Assembly: GCA_905183005.1 (NCBI GenBank) | Contig: CAJJDO010000007.1 | Coordinates: forward strand, 62,001 to 126,000 | Length of the DNA stretch: 64,000 bases | Direction: 5' to 3' | From: Paramecium pentaurelia | Lineage: Eukaryota > Ciliophora > Oligohymenophorea > Peniculida > Parameciidae | In this document: one piece after another, positions 23,448 through 36,038 of the stretch | Position numbering within the stretch: position 1 is the first letter of the stretch | How the letters are laid out: each line of letters begins with the position of its first letter | Position numbers and translations under genes: made by a program | The notes under the pieces: model-generated | What the model was told of the DNA's origin: nothing | Databases searched by the model: none | The model's input: only the letters and a program-made list of their open reading frames with translations

Positions 23448-24644
23448 ATGCAAACTAACAAGGTTCAAGTTACTTTTGGTTCTAAAACCTTATATCTCAA
23501 ATTGAATGATAATCTTGATGATTTAAAGAAAACTATTTTTAAAGAATTTGGATTAAAAGAATTTATTGCAGAGTATCAATTATTATCATAATAGAGTAGA
23601 GTGGAAGTAAATAACAAATAGAAAATAACAATTGAATTTCGAAATGATAATTTAATTTAGAAGGAGGAAATGCTTAATATTAATTAATTAGGATGCAAGA
23701 GCATAAAGATTATTGAAATGAAGGATTAAAAAGATCAAATCAATAATTATTAATTTTATGATGCATTTGTTAATGGAAATGAAATTTAATGCTGTACTAG
23801 AAAAGATTGCTAATTATGTTTTGGAAATGGATAAGCCATTATAAAAGAAAATGATTATTCATTCATTAATGAAGTCATTAGGAACAAATTAAATGAAAGA
23901 TTACACGAAATTAGTGATATGTAAAATTATATATTGATATAATAGAATTCTAAAGAGAGACAAGAAAAAAATAACATCTCCTGAAGATTTTTTACAATAT
24001 CATTTAAAAATTAAAAGTTTTAATTAGGAATTTATGACAATTACTCCAGAAAATGCTTTTATTCATTTTTAATAGGATATAGGTATAAATAATTGGTTAT
24101 TTAAGTTATTCTTCAGGATGATAATCTAAAAGCAAAAATAATTGAATAATAATAGCTTATTGAAGGAGATAGAGGAGGGGAAGCTGTAATATAATTAAAG
24201 TATAAAAATGATGGATTTGTGAATTGGCCTTAAAAAGTTTAATTGGTTTGTATTGAAGGTCCTTTTTAAATAAGATAAGATATAAAATCAGCAATCAAAC
24301 AATAAACAATAAGTTAAGAAATTAAAATTCATATTCCTGATATACCTCCAAATAAGTATGAATTTTCTTGTAGATTTGAATACTAAAATGAACGTGGTTA
24401 AAAGATTCAGTTTGGCTAAGTAATAAAATTAATTTTGATTGTGAATGAAAAGAATTAAAAAAAATTAACTAATAAATTATAAAATTTTGATGAATAAAAT
24501 AGAAAACTAATTCCTGAAATAAAAAATCAATTAAATTAAATGGGATATTATTATTTTGAATAAAAAATGAATGACATATTTTAAAAATTTTTTAATTAAA
24601 AATTAACTTTAGAAAGTTTTATGAATGAGTTTTGGAATGAGTGA
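23448..24644 (+). CDS. NBR1-like selective autophagy receptor (PB1 + FW domains)
   Basis: 382 residues with two introns (25 and 23 nt). The N-terminus looks like a PB1 oligomerisation domain (VQVTFGSKTLYLKLNDNLDDLKK). A Cys-containing stretch (CCTRKDCQLCFGNG) follows, too short for a full ZZ finger. The second half holds an FW (four-tryptophan, NBR1) beta-sandwich: AVIQLKYKNDGFVNWP, KVQLVCIEGPF and YEFSCRFEYQNERGQKIQFG, about 235-335. NBR1/ILRUN proteins tether cargo to autophagosomes. The C-terminal 60 residues (NQLNQMGYYYFEQKM) could be UBA-like but are not clear. A helical ubiquitin-binding domain and an ATG8 motif still need checking. Confidence 0.75.
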
Positions 24645-24744
24645 TTTAAATATAAATTTTAGCCTTTTATTAATATAAATCTATATAATAATAAGTTTAA
24701 TCAATATTTTTTGATATTTTTAATACACAATTAATCACAATTCT

Positions 24745-26492
24745 TCATAAACATTTAGTCTAAATTAAATCTTTATATTTTTTAGTTCCAGGTAAATTTT
24801 CATCCATTATTAATCTGAAAAGGTTATCATCTTTAAGTTTTATACCTTAATCTAATTTATCCTTATAAGCTTCATTTATTTCATCTATAATTTTTGGTGT
24901 GATAACTTAATCGAGATATCTTTTTTCTTTTTTCATTTTAGCTAATATTTTAATAATAATTTTTTTAAATCTCAAATATTTGCTTCTTAAATATGCATTT
25001 TGTATATCAATCATATCTTAAGTCATTTTAGTATGTTATTTTTCTCTTGCAGGTGTAGTCTTTAATGTTTAAGGATTATAATTAATTTCCATTATATGAA
25101 TTTTAAGATCATCTGTCATAATAAAATCAGCAGCAAAGAACTCTGCTAATCTACTATCTCTTGTTATTTATCCTTCCACTGATTTAATAGCATGTATAAT
25201 CATTCTATCAACTGTAGGATAAAGATAATTCTATAGCCATTTCTTATCTTTTATTTTCCCTTATTAAAACAATAAATCTTGTAAATAATCTAATTTCCAA
25301 TCTATAAATAATTCAGATTCATCAGCATTTTCATCATCCATATCCAAATCTGATCCTCTCTATTTAAGTGTACTCTTTACTATAGCTGTATTACAAACAT
25401 GAGCCTCCTTATTTAAAGAAAATTTATCAAAAGGAGCTATACATCTTCTAATTAAAGTTTTATCATATGCATAAGCTATTATTGGATTAGTTGAAGCCAG
25501 AACCCAATAAATTCTAAATTCTATCTTATGATTATTGAATAACATTGGATTTCCAATATATTATTAAGCAACTAATAGAGATTGATCTAAACCACATCTT
25601 TTTCCATTTTTATAAGTTTCCTATAATTTTTTAGTTTCTTCAGGAAATAACACTTTAATTCCTCTACCTCTATGAACTTCTAAACCTACTTTTGTTATAA
25701 ATTAAGGTCCTTCTTCAGCTATTTTATCTTAATATTCCTTAGAATTCAAATAATCGAAAAATTCTTTACAATCTTATTTCTAAAACAAACGATAGGTTTT
25801 TGGAATGAAGGTTGCATTATTAATACATTCTTAATCAACACCTTTCTCTCTTAAAGAATCAATGTATTTATATTAATTATTCATAAGGTTGTCTTTATGA
25901 GAAAGTACGTGTCTTGATGGTAAATGGTTATATTTTTAGAACAAGCAAAGAGATGCTAATTATTTATTATATGATCATTACCTTATCCAACTTTAAATTT
26001 ATGTATCAATTAATCATAGTAAGTGAATGGTAAAGTTAATTATTCTGGTAATACATGTTTTGACAAAGCTAGCAATATTTTATTATTATTTATGATTACT
26101 TTGAGTATTTCTTAATTTGTGGTACATTTATGGAATACAATCATAATATGACGATCTCAAGGCTTCTCTGATCACACCTTTAGCTTCACGAAAAGTATAA
26201 GTGTCTGTCATAATAACATCAGGGTGGTAAAATTTGTATAAATCTGACCTTTTGCAATAATCAAATTCTGGTTTCACAAGAATCGAATTATACTAACAAT
26301 TAATAATTCAATTGATACTGCAGAATGATTGGTTGGAGGAGCATAATAAGTGTTTGTTAAGTATTTGTTAAGGTATGTTAATATTTGATCGACTTCTTAT
26401 CTATTTTTATAAACAAGTGAAATCCTAATGAAATTGTAAATGAGAAGAAGACTCAATATTGACATGATTAAGACAATCACTTTACCAAACAT
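24745..26492 (-). CDS. Tubulin-tyrosine-ligase (TTL/TTLL) family protein, membrane-anchored
   Basis: ATP-grasp ligase of the TTL family, which adds amino acids to tubulin or other proteins. An N-terminal hydrophobic anchor (VIVLIMSILSLLLIYNFI) precedes a linker. The catalytic core carries LPSRHVLSHKDNL, the nucleotide loop FITKVGLEVHRGRGIKV, QQYIGNPMLFNNHKIEFRIYW and the metal-binding end DFIMTDDLKIHIMEINYNP. The usual K-F-D-L-R motif reads K-I-E-F-R, so one acidic residue is conservatively changed. About 260 C-terminal residues follow the anchor, with at least three introns in the N-terminal third, not all mapped. A membrane anchor is unusual for a tubulin ligase; a non-tubulin substrate is possible. 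Confidence 0.8.
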
Positions 26493-27050
26493 TTTATTTT
26501 TAATTATATTCGTTTTTAATCAATAAATTAATTCATCATAGTTATTTTTATGTTCCGTTTTTGTTACATCTTTTATAGACTTAATTACGAATAAGCAATT
26601 TTACTATATTAATTAAACGATTAAGTTAATGTCCTATACTTTATAGTAAGTTTTTTACTTTAGATTTGATTTACAAATTTCATACTTTTCTTTTAATTAA
26701 GTATAATATTTCAACTTTATATATAAATTCATATTATTATTAAATATAAATCAAAATAGATTATTAATATCAAAAGACTAAATATAATTAAGAAAAATAT
26801 ATCATTTAAATTTATAAATGTTTAAAAAATGATTTCAATTAAATTAATTTTGTAATATCATCATAATAATCTAGAAAAATAAATTATATATGAAATTAAA
26901 ATATATATCTATTCATTTTATTTAAATGAAGTTATAACTATTATTATATAAAAATCAAATAAGCTTTAATTATTCTCATCTTTTTCAAGAATTTAATATT
27001 AGGGATATGAAAATAAAAATAATTATAATTTATTTTTGAGATATTTTAAA
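26493..27050. other. Intergenic, 558 bp
   Basis: AT-rich spacer upstream of the TTL gene and downstream of a coiled-coil gene. No frame, RNA or repeat of note. Confidence 0.5.
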
Positions 27051-28085
27051 TCAGTGATATAAAAATAAATAATTAGTTTTAACAAATAATTCTCTTTATG
27101 TCTTATCTTAAGAAGCACAAACTTGTAGTAATTTATCTTCAATATCATGAATACTTATTGAATCTACAAGTTATATAATTTCTTAAGAGAAATGTTAAAT
27201 AGTTTAAGCATTTAAATTATTTAGTTATTTAGAATATAGAAATTTTGGTAAAGGATAAGGTTTTTCTTTAGGTAATTCACTCATTGATCGTCTATTTAAA
27301 ACAGTTCTCTGCTATGTTTTCTCTAAAAGATTGCTTTTTTTAGCATTTTCAGATCTTTCTCGATTAAATAATGCTTCTTCAATTTTTAATTATTCAATTA
27401 ATCCTCTTCTTTTAACTTCAATAATATTTTATGATTTTTTCGAAGAAGCCTTTTCTAAACTCTCTTCTAATCTTTTTAATCTCTAAAAATCCTGTTATTT
27501 CTTCTCTTCTAAACATTTTTAATAGCGTGCCAATGTTTCATCTACTCTAGTACTTCTAGGAATTAAATATTGAGCTTATTTTTAGAGTTCCAATTTTTAC
27601 AACTTAGCATCGTAACTCATTCTTCTTTGAGTATGCTTATCTGTTATCAATTTCTAAATAATATCTCTATTTCTTTAAACCTATTCTAACCTAGAAGTGT
27701 CTAAAACTTCCTTTTAATATGCACGTAATTCCCTTTCACTACTTATTTATTTCCTTCGTGTTTCAATTAATTGCTCCTTTTATGAATATTACATTAATTA
27801 TTATTCTCTATAATCTTGTTAAAACTTCTTTATCTTCATCAATTTATCATTTATTCTCTAGGTAGTTGAGTCCTCAATTTTTTCTTCAGGTGGCAATGAT
27901 TTCTGATGATATTAAGTTTCTTCAGATTTTCTATTAAGCAAATCCTGATATTCAATTAGTAATCTTTATCTTCTTTTTTCATATTATTTTAAGATTGTTT
28001 CCTAATAGAATTGGGAATCATTTTCAAATTCAGGAGGAACTTTAATTTTTTTGAGAGGTAATAGATCTTGTTCGGTGATACCCAT
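27051..28085 (-). CDS. Long coiled-coil protein, function unknown
   Basis: 344 residues, no intron. Almost entirely charged and helical: KKIKVPPEFENDSQFYQE, RRQRLLIEYQDLLNRK, KQISSERELRAYQKEV and KLEEAL-like heptads up to residue about 270. A less charged C-terminal domain follows (IIQLVDSISIHDIEDKLLQVC). No catalytic motif is seen. Cytoskeletal or basal-body role is only a guess from its shape. Confidence 0.75.
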
Positions 28086-28139
28086 TTTTCTTAATATTTA
28101 TTAATTCATAAATAATAATGTAACATATGATTAACTATT

Positions 28140-28578
28140 TCATTTTATCTTTGTTTTTAATGTTCTATTATCCTTCTTCCAATTCAATAAAATTGCAAGT
28201 ACTTTTATCAATCTTGCTATCTTTATGTTTTCAAATTTCTTTAATTTATCCATTTCTTATATATTAACCACATTTTATTGATACAAAAATCTTAATATAT
28301 CTTTTTTATACTATAAATAAAACACTACTCTAATTTATTATAATTGATTATCCTAATTCTTAGCTTAATGAACTTCCGGTTTAATAAGATGATTTCATAT
28401 TTGATATTCCAAATTCCACTAAATTACTTTAATTTGGCAAATCATTCTAATCAACAAACTTTAAACTAAAGTCAAAAATTTCACTTTTTTTATAAAAAAT
28501 AATCATACAGGATTTCCAATAAAAAATTGTACATTCTTTAATGATTAAATAATGTAATTCCACATAATAGATTTTCAT
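28140..28578 (-). CDS. Possible small gene, intron structure unresolved
   Basis: The 3' part reads openly and looks coding: KKDILRFLYQQNVV, MDKLKKFENIKIARL and a basic end before TGA at 28140. Upstream, another frame starting at about 28578 also looks coding (FDFSLKFVDQNDLPNQSN, SYQTGSSLSQELGQ). No standard 20-35 nt intron joins the two cleanly; a 55 nt one would. Treat boundaries as provisional. Confidence 0.35.
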
Positions 28579-28925
28579 GATATATGTTAGTTTCAGGAAT
28601 AATCACAAGCATTTTATAAACTTTAAATAATAGTAATACACTAATATTAACATTATTGATTTTCACTTACTTTAGATTTCTTTATATTTATTTTCTATTG
28701 TATGGTTTTAGTACTTATGATAAAAGCAATGAAGTATGTTACTATATGCTCTATTATGATATATCATTTAATTAATATCGAATCATAGTCATAATTCATT
28801 CAATCTAATTTAGTATAAATATATAGTAATATTTTTTGATTGAAAATTTATAATGCGTAAATTTACATCATTAATTAATATCACATAATACATAAAGAAT
28901 AGACTTATAAATAACAATTATTTTA

Positions 28926-30198
28926 ATGGGAAAAAAGACTGTGTTGATTCTTACTTTTATTAGTTATGCTTAAATGCATGCAGCTAGAACTCTATGGTCT
29001 TACATGCAAAAATATTTAACTATTGAAGACTACAATAAAAATAAAATGGGTTAAGCATATTTGACATTCTTATTAACATATGGTATAGGTATGAATACAA
29101 TTGGTCCAATGTGTTGTAAAAACAGTTTGAAACATTCTATAGGAATTAGTTGTATGGCAGTTGGCATGTTGTTTGCAATCCTTGGAATCTTGTAGGAGTT
29201 TCAACTCTTAACTTTGTAAGATTTAAATTTTAATGAATAGTCCTTTGGTCATTATATTAATGGCTATAAATGGTTTAATACAATCTGCATGCTATCCTGC
29301 ATGTGTAAATGTATTGGGAAATTGGTTTAAAAATCATAAGGTAGGATTAATGATGGGCTTATGGTCAGGATGTGTTAACGCGGGTGATATTTATGGATTA
29401 TTAATTGGTGATGTTGTAATTCAAAGACTCGAAATGCCAGTTTATTGGGGTTTTTACTTTATGTCATGCTGTTTAATCTTAGCTAGCATAGCTACGTTAT
29501 CTTTTTTATAAAGCGAACCTAGAAATTAAATTCAAGGTATAAATGAATCAGAATCTGCTCCTCTAATCTTAAAATAGAAAAATAAAAGTTTAAATATTCT
29601 ATCAGCTTGGTTGGTTCCTGGAGTTGCTATTTATGCAGTAGGATATGCTTGCCTTAAAGGAACTTTTTATGGGTTTTTAGATTGGCTACCTTTTTATTTT
29701 TAGTAAAAGGGAGAGAAACTTGAAAACCATTCTTCTTATATTTCATAAATGTTTGATGTTGGTTGTTATGTTGGTGGAATCTTTTTAGGATATTTAGGAG
29801 ATAAATATAAAAGACGTGCATGTTATTTTGTACCTAGTTTGTTATTGGCTATGGGTTCAATGTTGGTTATTAGATTTTGTTTGGATTTAATAGTCTGGCC
29901 TTATTATCTTTGTATTTTGGCTATAGGTATATTCTAGGGAGGACCATACAATAACATTTCAGGTGTCATCTCAATAGAACTTACTAAACAATTTGAAAAT
30001 GATAAAGCAGCTATATCAACTGTGTCATCATTGATTGAAAGTACAGGAACTTTGACAGCTGCAATGTTTTAGATCATTATTCCAAGGATTGGAGACGAAC
30101 ATTTATTTACATTTTTATGTCTTATAACATTATTAGCTGAATTAGTTTGTTGTGTTCTCTTATTTAGAGAATTAAAAGCTAAAAGAAGATCCAAATGA
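28926..30198 (+). CDS. Major-facilitator transporter, SLC37/GlpT-like sugar-phosphate exchanger
   Basis: 415 residues with one 25 nt intron; about twelve TM helices. The N-terminus (YAQMHAARTLWSYMQKYL) matches the start of organophosphate:phosphate antiporters. The conserved stretch NGLIQSACYPACVNVLGNWF followed by GLMMGLWSGCVNAGDI is the SLC37/GlpT signature around helices 4-5. A second-half GYLGDKYKRRA loop is the MFS motif A. Likely exchanges a sugar phosphate for phosphate across an internal or plasma membrane; the precise substrate is not readable from sequence. Confidence 0.88.
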
Positions 30199-30234
30199 TA
30201 ATATTAATGTATTATAATTTATATTTATACAATA

Positions 30235-31261
30235 TCATTGATCTTATTAAGCTGCAAGTGCTGCTTCTTTTGCTCTTTCTTCTTCTTCTTGTAATCTCTT
30301 TTATTCTACTTCTCTGTCATATTTATCTTTTGCAAATGAAAATGCTTTTTCCTTAAGTTGTTTTGTAACAAATATATTATTTATTTTTTCTAATCTTACC
30401 ATAATATTTATAGTATCCAATAAATAATTGGGACTTTTAGATTCAAAAGGATTTCCTTTGTATAACAATCTTTTTAAATTTGGTAAGATTTGCAATTTAG
30501 TAATTTCATCAAATTTATCAATTTTGTTTTCTCTAATATCAAAATGAACTATGTTTTCCAAAACTGGAAATGTTTCATCAAAACCTTCAATCTAGATTAA
30601 TCTTAAATAAATACTAAGTTTTTTCTTAATTGTAATATTTAAATAGAGGTTAACAATTCAATTCCCTAAATTGCCTTGATTTTATTTTCACTTAATTTAA
30701 GTTCTTTCAATTCAGGTAGATTTTAAAACTAAGTCAAAGCAGCAATTTTATTTCTCTTCAAATATAATTACCTTAATTTTGGATTACCATCAAATGTATC
30801 CATTTTTTCAATTTTATTATCATTAAGATTAAGTTATATTAATGGAACTTTGATAGGACCTAATTCAATTAATTTATTGGATGCAGCATTGAGATATTTA
30901 AGAGATTTGAAAGCCTCTTCATTAGCAAGTGATTTCAAATCCTTAATATTATTGCCTTCTACATTCAATCTGATTAAGTACGGCAGTTATGAAACTAGAT
31001 AGTAAGAATAATACGTTGCACAATTTCAGAGATGTTATTTCCACTTAAATCTATTGATTCAATATATTTGTAATTTTAAAAGGTTTGTGTCAATACATCT
31101 ACATTCTTTTGATTTAAATTCAAGATTGTAAAATGATAACCACTATTATCTTACACCATCTTAAAACCTGATAGATTATTCATAATGAGTTCTTCAAAGT
31201 TGATTTTTGATTTAGATTCCTCTTGTTATTTTGGTTGTTTCTTGGCTTCTTTCTTAGACAT
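30235..31261 (-). CDS. Leucine-rich-repeat protein, LRRC23/ciliary type
   Basis: 327 residues with two introns (20 and 23 nt). About eight SDS22-like LRRs of 21-23 residues (IESIDLSGNNISEI, IQLNLNDNKIEKM, LRQLYLKRNKIAAL, LKELKLSENKIKAI) lie between a Lys/Gln-rich N-terminus and an LRR cap (LKRLLYKGNPFESKSP). The tail is charged and helical (RLQEEEERAKEAALAA). SDS22-type LRRs of this length are common among ciliary proteins such as LRRC23, but this identity is only suggested. Confidence 0.82.
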
Positions 31262-31292
31262 ATTATTTAATATTAATATTATGTTTTATAAA

Positions 31293-32173
31293 TCAAAACA
31301 ATCTCTATTTAGCTTCATCACCATCTCCTACTAATCCCTTTTATTATGCAAATTGATAATGTAAATCAACTACATCTATTCCATCATGTACTTTAGTCCA
31401 ACCATTCTAATGAATATGATAAACTAAATTAATCTTTAAATTCTTACCTCTAACTACACCACCTGAAGCAGTGTCTCTGTGTGTTGCATGATAAATTGCT
31501 CTTATTCCTAATTCTACTGCTTCATTCAATGACATTTCATATCTATAATGATTATCCAATACACCATAAGCATAAGTACTACCACTACCAACTGAGAAGA
31601 TATCTCCTTTCAATCTCATTCCATCATTATCAATATAGTATAAATGTTATCCAGATAGATCAGATCCTGCTATCATACAACCCATAGAGAGACCAGAATT
31701 CTTATAACCAATAAGAATTCCTTAGAGGAATTTAGAGGCTGCTGCAACACTCAATTTACTACCATTTTTTAATTCATATGTTCTACAATGATTAGCTAAA
31801 TATGCCAACCAATATTAACAATCAGCTGCACCTCCAGCCATAGTACCTTTAATAATTTGAATTATATATATATACCTAATAAATATTCATTAATTTCAAT
31901 CACTTTTCTTACTTATTCACTACTCAAAAAACTACCCATACTAGCTCTTGAGTCAACTGCCAAAAGAATTCCTTCTTTAAATACAAATCCTAATGTTGTT
32001 GTTCCATGTTTGAAATTATTTAATTTATTTCCTCCATTTGTTTATGTTGGACCATTCAAAGTTCTGTAAATTACTTAAGGTGCACTAGGCATTTTTAAAG
32101 TATTGATTTCATCTTTATCTTCCTTTTAATAAGTGTGAGCTAATCCAAATGTAGAAGGATCGAAATCAAACAT
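31293..32173 (-). CDS. PSMB5: 20S proteasome beta5 subunit (chymotrypsin-like)
   Basis: 283 residues with one 29 nt intron. The chymotryptic subunit of the core proteasome. A 57-residue propeptide ends in HG just before the catalytic threonine of TTTLGFVFKEG. Counting from it, the expected active-site residues fall in place: Thr1, Asp17 (AVDSRAS), Arg19 and Lys33 (VRKVIE). The intron removal restores EYLLGTMAGGAADCQYW, a proteasome beta signature. The C-terminus extends past GDGDEAK to TGA. Confidence 0.96.
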
Positions 32174-32305
32174 TTTAATATTTTAATTAAATAATCATCC
32201 TTATCTCAAGAAATATTATTAAATAGTAGTTAATGGTCTTAGTTACAAATTATGTTAAAATTTGAGAATTAAATTACACATATATTTTAAATATATATAC
32301 TATAT

Positions 32306-33106
32306 ATGAAAAAAACTCATCATCGAAGAACAAAATCAAGTGGTAACTACATTCCCATCTAAAACGAATTTCTTGTTTAAGATGATGATAATGATGATAC
32401 AAATGAAACGAAAGCAATTATTAAAAAAATATAACAATAACCTATTCTACATCATTAGATAATCGAAAAACTTGATGATTAAAATTATGGATTGTTCAAT
32501 ACTATGTTTAATTTTGGTCAAATGAAGTATAAACCAAAACAATCTTTAGACTTAAGTACAATTACAGAGTGCAGTTGTAATGAATACACATTATTCTTAG
32601 CTACACCCTCAGCTAAAGATGCTTAACCTAAACACAGAAAATGTGGAAGTCAATAATAATAAATGAACAAATAGCTTATAAGACATAATCATAGTCAAAG
32701 TCTTTAAATACATAGACTTGAATAAGAATTAGAGTAAATGAAAGTATAACAGGCTGAAATCTAAAATGTGAATATGATGCTCTTTATTGAAATTCATAAA
32801 TCACGATCAGAGCTCTAGATATCTTAATAAGTAACATCTTATCTTCATATTAGAAAAATGAAATTATTCTTTAACGAATAAGAAAATTAGAAAAGATGTT
32901 AAGAGATGATTAAAAATTATCATGTACAACTAATGACAGTCTTGAATTTTTCTGAGAAAAATACTCATTTTTGTTAAACATTTATATAACATACATATTC
33001 TTGTATCATAATATCAAATTTTATTAAAACTCATTTTTAATTACGTATTATACTAAAAAGAACTGTGAATTAAAAGATAATTAAATTATATTTTCTATAA
33101 TAATGA
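32306..33106 (+). CDS. Unknown protein with central coiled coil
   Basis: 266 residues, no intron. Basic start (KKTHHRRTKSSGNY), acidic patch (QDDDNDDTNE), then a helical coiled-coil region (HRLEQELEQMKVQQAEIQN). After about residue 215 the composition turns hydrophobic and the true stop may be hidden by an undetected intron. It converges on the M16-like gene with only 15 bp between the two stop codons. Family unknown. Confidence 0.6.
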
Positions 33107-33121
33107 TATATCTACAAAATT

Positions 33122-36031
33122 TCATTAGGACTGATATTAATAGGCACATTAAAAATATGATTTTTCTTTTTACTTTGAGTAATCATTTTAACCAGAAGGA
33201 ATATTTGGAATTTTTGAACTTTCTGTTACTCCAAAAATACTCAACGTTTCTGACTGAAGTATTCCTTGGAAATCACTTATTTATACATTTTCAATTTAAT
33301 TCTTAATCTCATTAATTTCCTAAATATATTATTTATATAATCATACATTAAATGCATAATTTCTATTATAAATTTTATCCCATAAAAATTCATCATTATT
33401 TGAATAATGTAATATCAATCGATCTTTCAAATTATTTAAATCATACTTTTGTTATTCTATTAATTGTTAAATTTATTCATTTAATTTTATAACACTATCA
33501 ATACCTTAATTATAGAATAATAATCCATCTACACAACCAATACTTTTAAAACTAACTTAAATTGTTTATTAAGATTCAAAATGTAATTATAATAATAATA
33601 AAGCAGCTGTTGTTAGAAAATCTCTTTTACCAACAGAAAAGTATTTTACTACTGCATTTTATTTTTATTTGGATGGTAATTTGATAATATGAATTAAATT
33701 TTTGTTTATTTATAATGTTTTTGTAATTGTTTCAATATCATTAGGATGATATTCTTAAACTAATTATTTTGCATTCTGTATATCAATATTACCACTAATG
33801 AATGCTGTATACTTAATATCTGAAAACATATCTGTTAAAAATTATGAAAACTCATTAAATTTTAAATCCTAAAATTCTCTAATGATATCAGCAGGATCAT
33901 TTACAGGTCTCAACATTAATTTTGGTAGCCAATATTGTACTAAATAAAATTAAGTTTTAGAAAAATAATATTCTTAAAATTAATTTCTTAAATCTTCTTT
34001 TATTATTGTAAATTTAGATTCATCTTTTATTTCTTTGATATTTGATAACACTTAATTTTTAACTGCTTCAAATGTTAGACTCCATCCTGATAACATAAAA
34101 GAAAGACCTTTATAACTGCTTTCTACTTAAAAATTGAAACCTGCAGAAATAGCATCTAAACTTGATTGTTCTATATACATTTAGGCAATTTTCAAAATTG
34201 CTTTTGATTTTGCAATGCTATAACCATTAATTGGTTTATAGAATAAAATTCCAAGAAAGACTCTATTAGTATGATTATCATATTGCCACCATAATTCTTA
34301 AGAAATCTATAATGGTGTTAAAATTGGTATTAAATAATTTTTTTAAGATTGATCTAAATCTAATGGAATATAAGGAGTAAGAGGTTTATATACAGGTTCT
34401 ATATCATTTGGAGAATCATTCATAAGTTAGGGTTCTTATAAAGTAATATTAATTGGGACAATTTCATTAGTAGTGTAAAAATTATAATTTGGTAATTCAA
34501 GTGGAATATATTGTGAGAGATTGGGTAATTTTAATTATGAAATTAATTACTCATCTATATTAGAAACAATAGTATAATCTAATAAAATATTGGAGTATTC
34601 AATTGATTATATTTTTTTATTAACAAAATTAGAGTTTAAGAAATCTTCTTTGTTTAAAGTCTTTAATTCTTGATATATAAATTATCCTTATTATATAATA
34701 ATGACTCCTGATTAAATATTATCAATAATTGCATTTAAATCTTTTTTGGAAAACTCTTTATCTTCAATATATTTTTAATAGAGTATTTATAAATTATAAA
34801 AATCTTTATGACAATTTAATAATGTTTTTTCATTCTATCTTTTTAAAAATGATCCAAAATTATAGATTGCATTAGCTAATGTGATACTATCTACATCACA
34901 TTCTTAAATATTAATTGCTAAGAAATCAAAATCTAAAATGTCAAATTAACATTTAAGAATTGTTTGTAAAGAATTTTGTGTTTTCTATAATAACAAATGT
35001 TTAAAAAATTCATCTTATTTTGCTGGATATATTAAAATAGTTGATGTTTAATTTGAATTGATTCTAATTTAATTATATAAAATAGGCTCTAGATCCCAAG
35101 AATCAATAATGGAAGTTCCAAATTCTTTTTACAATAATTAAGTATCTGAAACAAGCATATAAATTTCTTAATTTGATAATGCAGATTCTATTGTCAATCT
35201 AAGTGGATTTGAAACCAATATTAATTCGATATAATTTTATAAATCTTATATCTACATAGGTTCTGTCATAATTTCATTATTTAATGATATAGCATCTAAA
35301 ACTCTATCAATTTTAAAAATAAGATCAATGTCATTAGTTTAAATTTATTCACTATTTATATTATCCAAATCATCTTATGTATATTCTCTCACAAGTGAAT
35401 CAGCAAACTTTCTTATACAAGTTTCCATTAATTCGTTTTTAAAGTGAGTAGTAATAGTACTCATATATGCCCTTTCTATTAATTATGCTTAAGAACACTA
35501 TTGTTTCAATAATAAATGCATAAATAATGTATTGTAATCATCATCATGATAACCATGATAGATTACAAATTATAAAGTGGCTATTTCTACTTATTTTTCT
35601 TGTACAATTAAGGTTAATCCATTCTTAAATTACCAACCTTATAATTATCCTTCATTATATGGTTCAGCTTCAAATATTAATTCTTCAAATTATTCTTCTT
35701 CTGGTTCTGGGATTATGTTATCAAATTAAGTAACATCTTCAGGACTTGTTAAAAATTGCATAATGTCTTAATCTTCTTTATCCAAAACTACAGTATCATC
35801 AATATCATCAATATTTTCTGTTTCATTAACTTTCAATTATTAGATTTAAGGAATCTAAGACGATTATTTATGATTGGCCAAAGCATACTTAAAGACTAAG
35901 AAAACTAATAAAATTAGTATTATCAGTTGTATTATGTAACAAATAGTGGATAGAATGCCACGTGTTTCAGGATCTTTAGGTTTCTTCACATCTTGATGTA
36001 CTAATCCTTAATTTTCTTCATCCATTTGCAT
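33122..36031 (-). CDS. Membrane-anchored M16 (insulysin/nardilysin-like) protein lacking the zinc motif
   Basis: 969 residues in one intron-free frame. A single TM anchor (residues about 29-49, YIIQLIILILLVFLVFKYA) precedes an acidic linker and four M16-like domains: FKNGLTLIVQEKQVEIATLQF in the first, and WWQYDNHTNRVFLGILFYKP in the third. The catalytic HxxEH of M16 peptidases is missing; its place reads HGYHDDDYNTLFMHLLL. So it is probably a non-catalytic homolog. The start at 36031 is preferred: an in-frame ATG at 36100 would overlap the KDEL-receptor gene, whose ATG is at 36039. Confidence 0.78.
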
Positions 36032-36038
36032 TAATTAA

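Noticed and set aside
29233..29511. Separate small gene starting at ATG 29233
   Set aside because: It is the second exon of the SLC37-like transporter, joined through a 25 nt intron.
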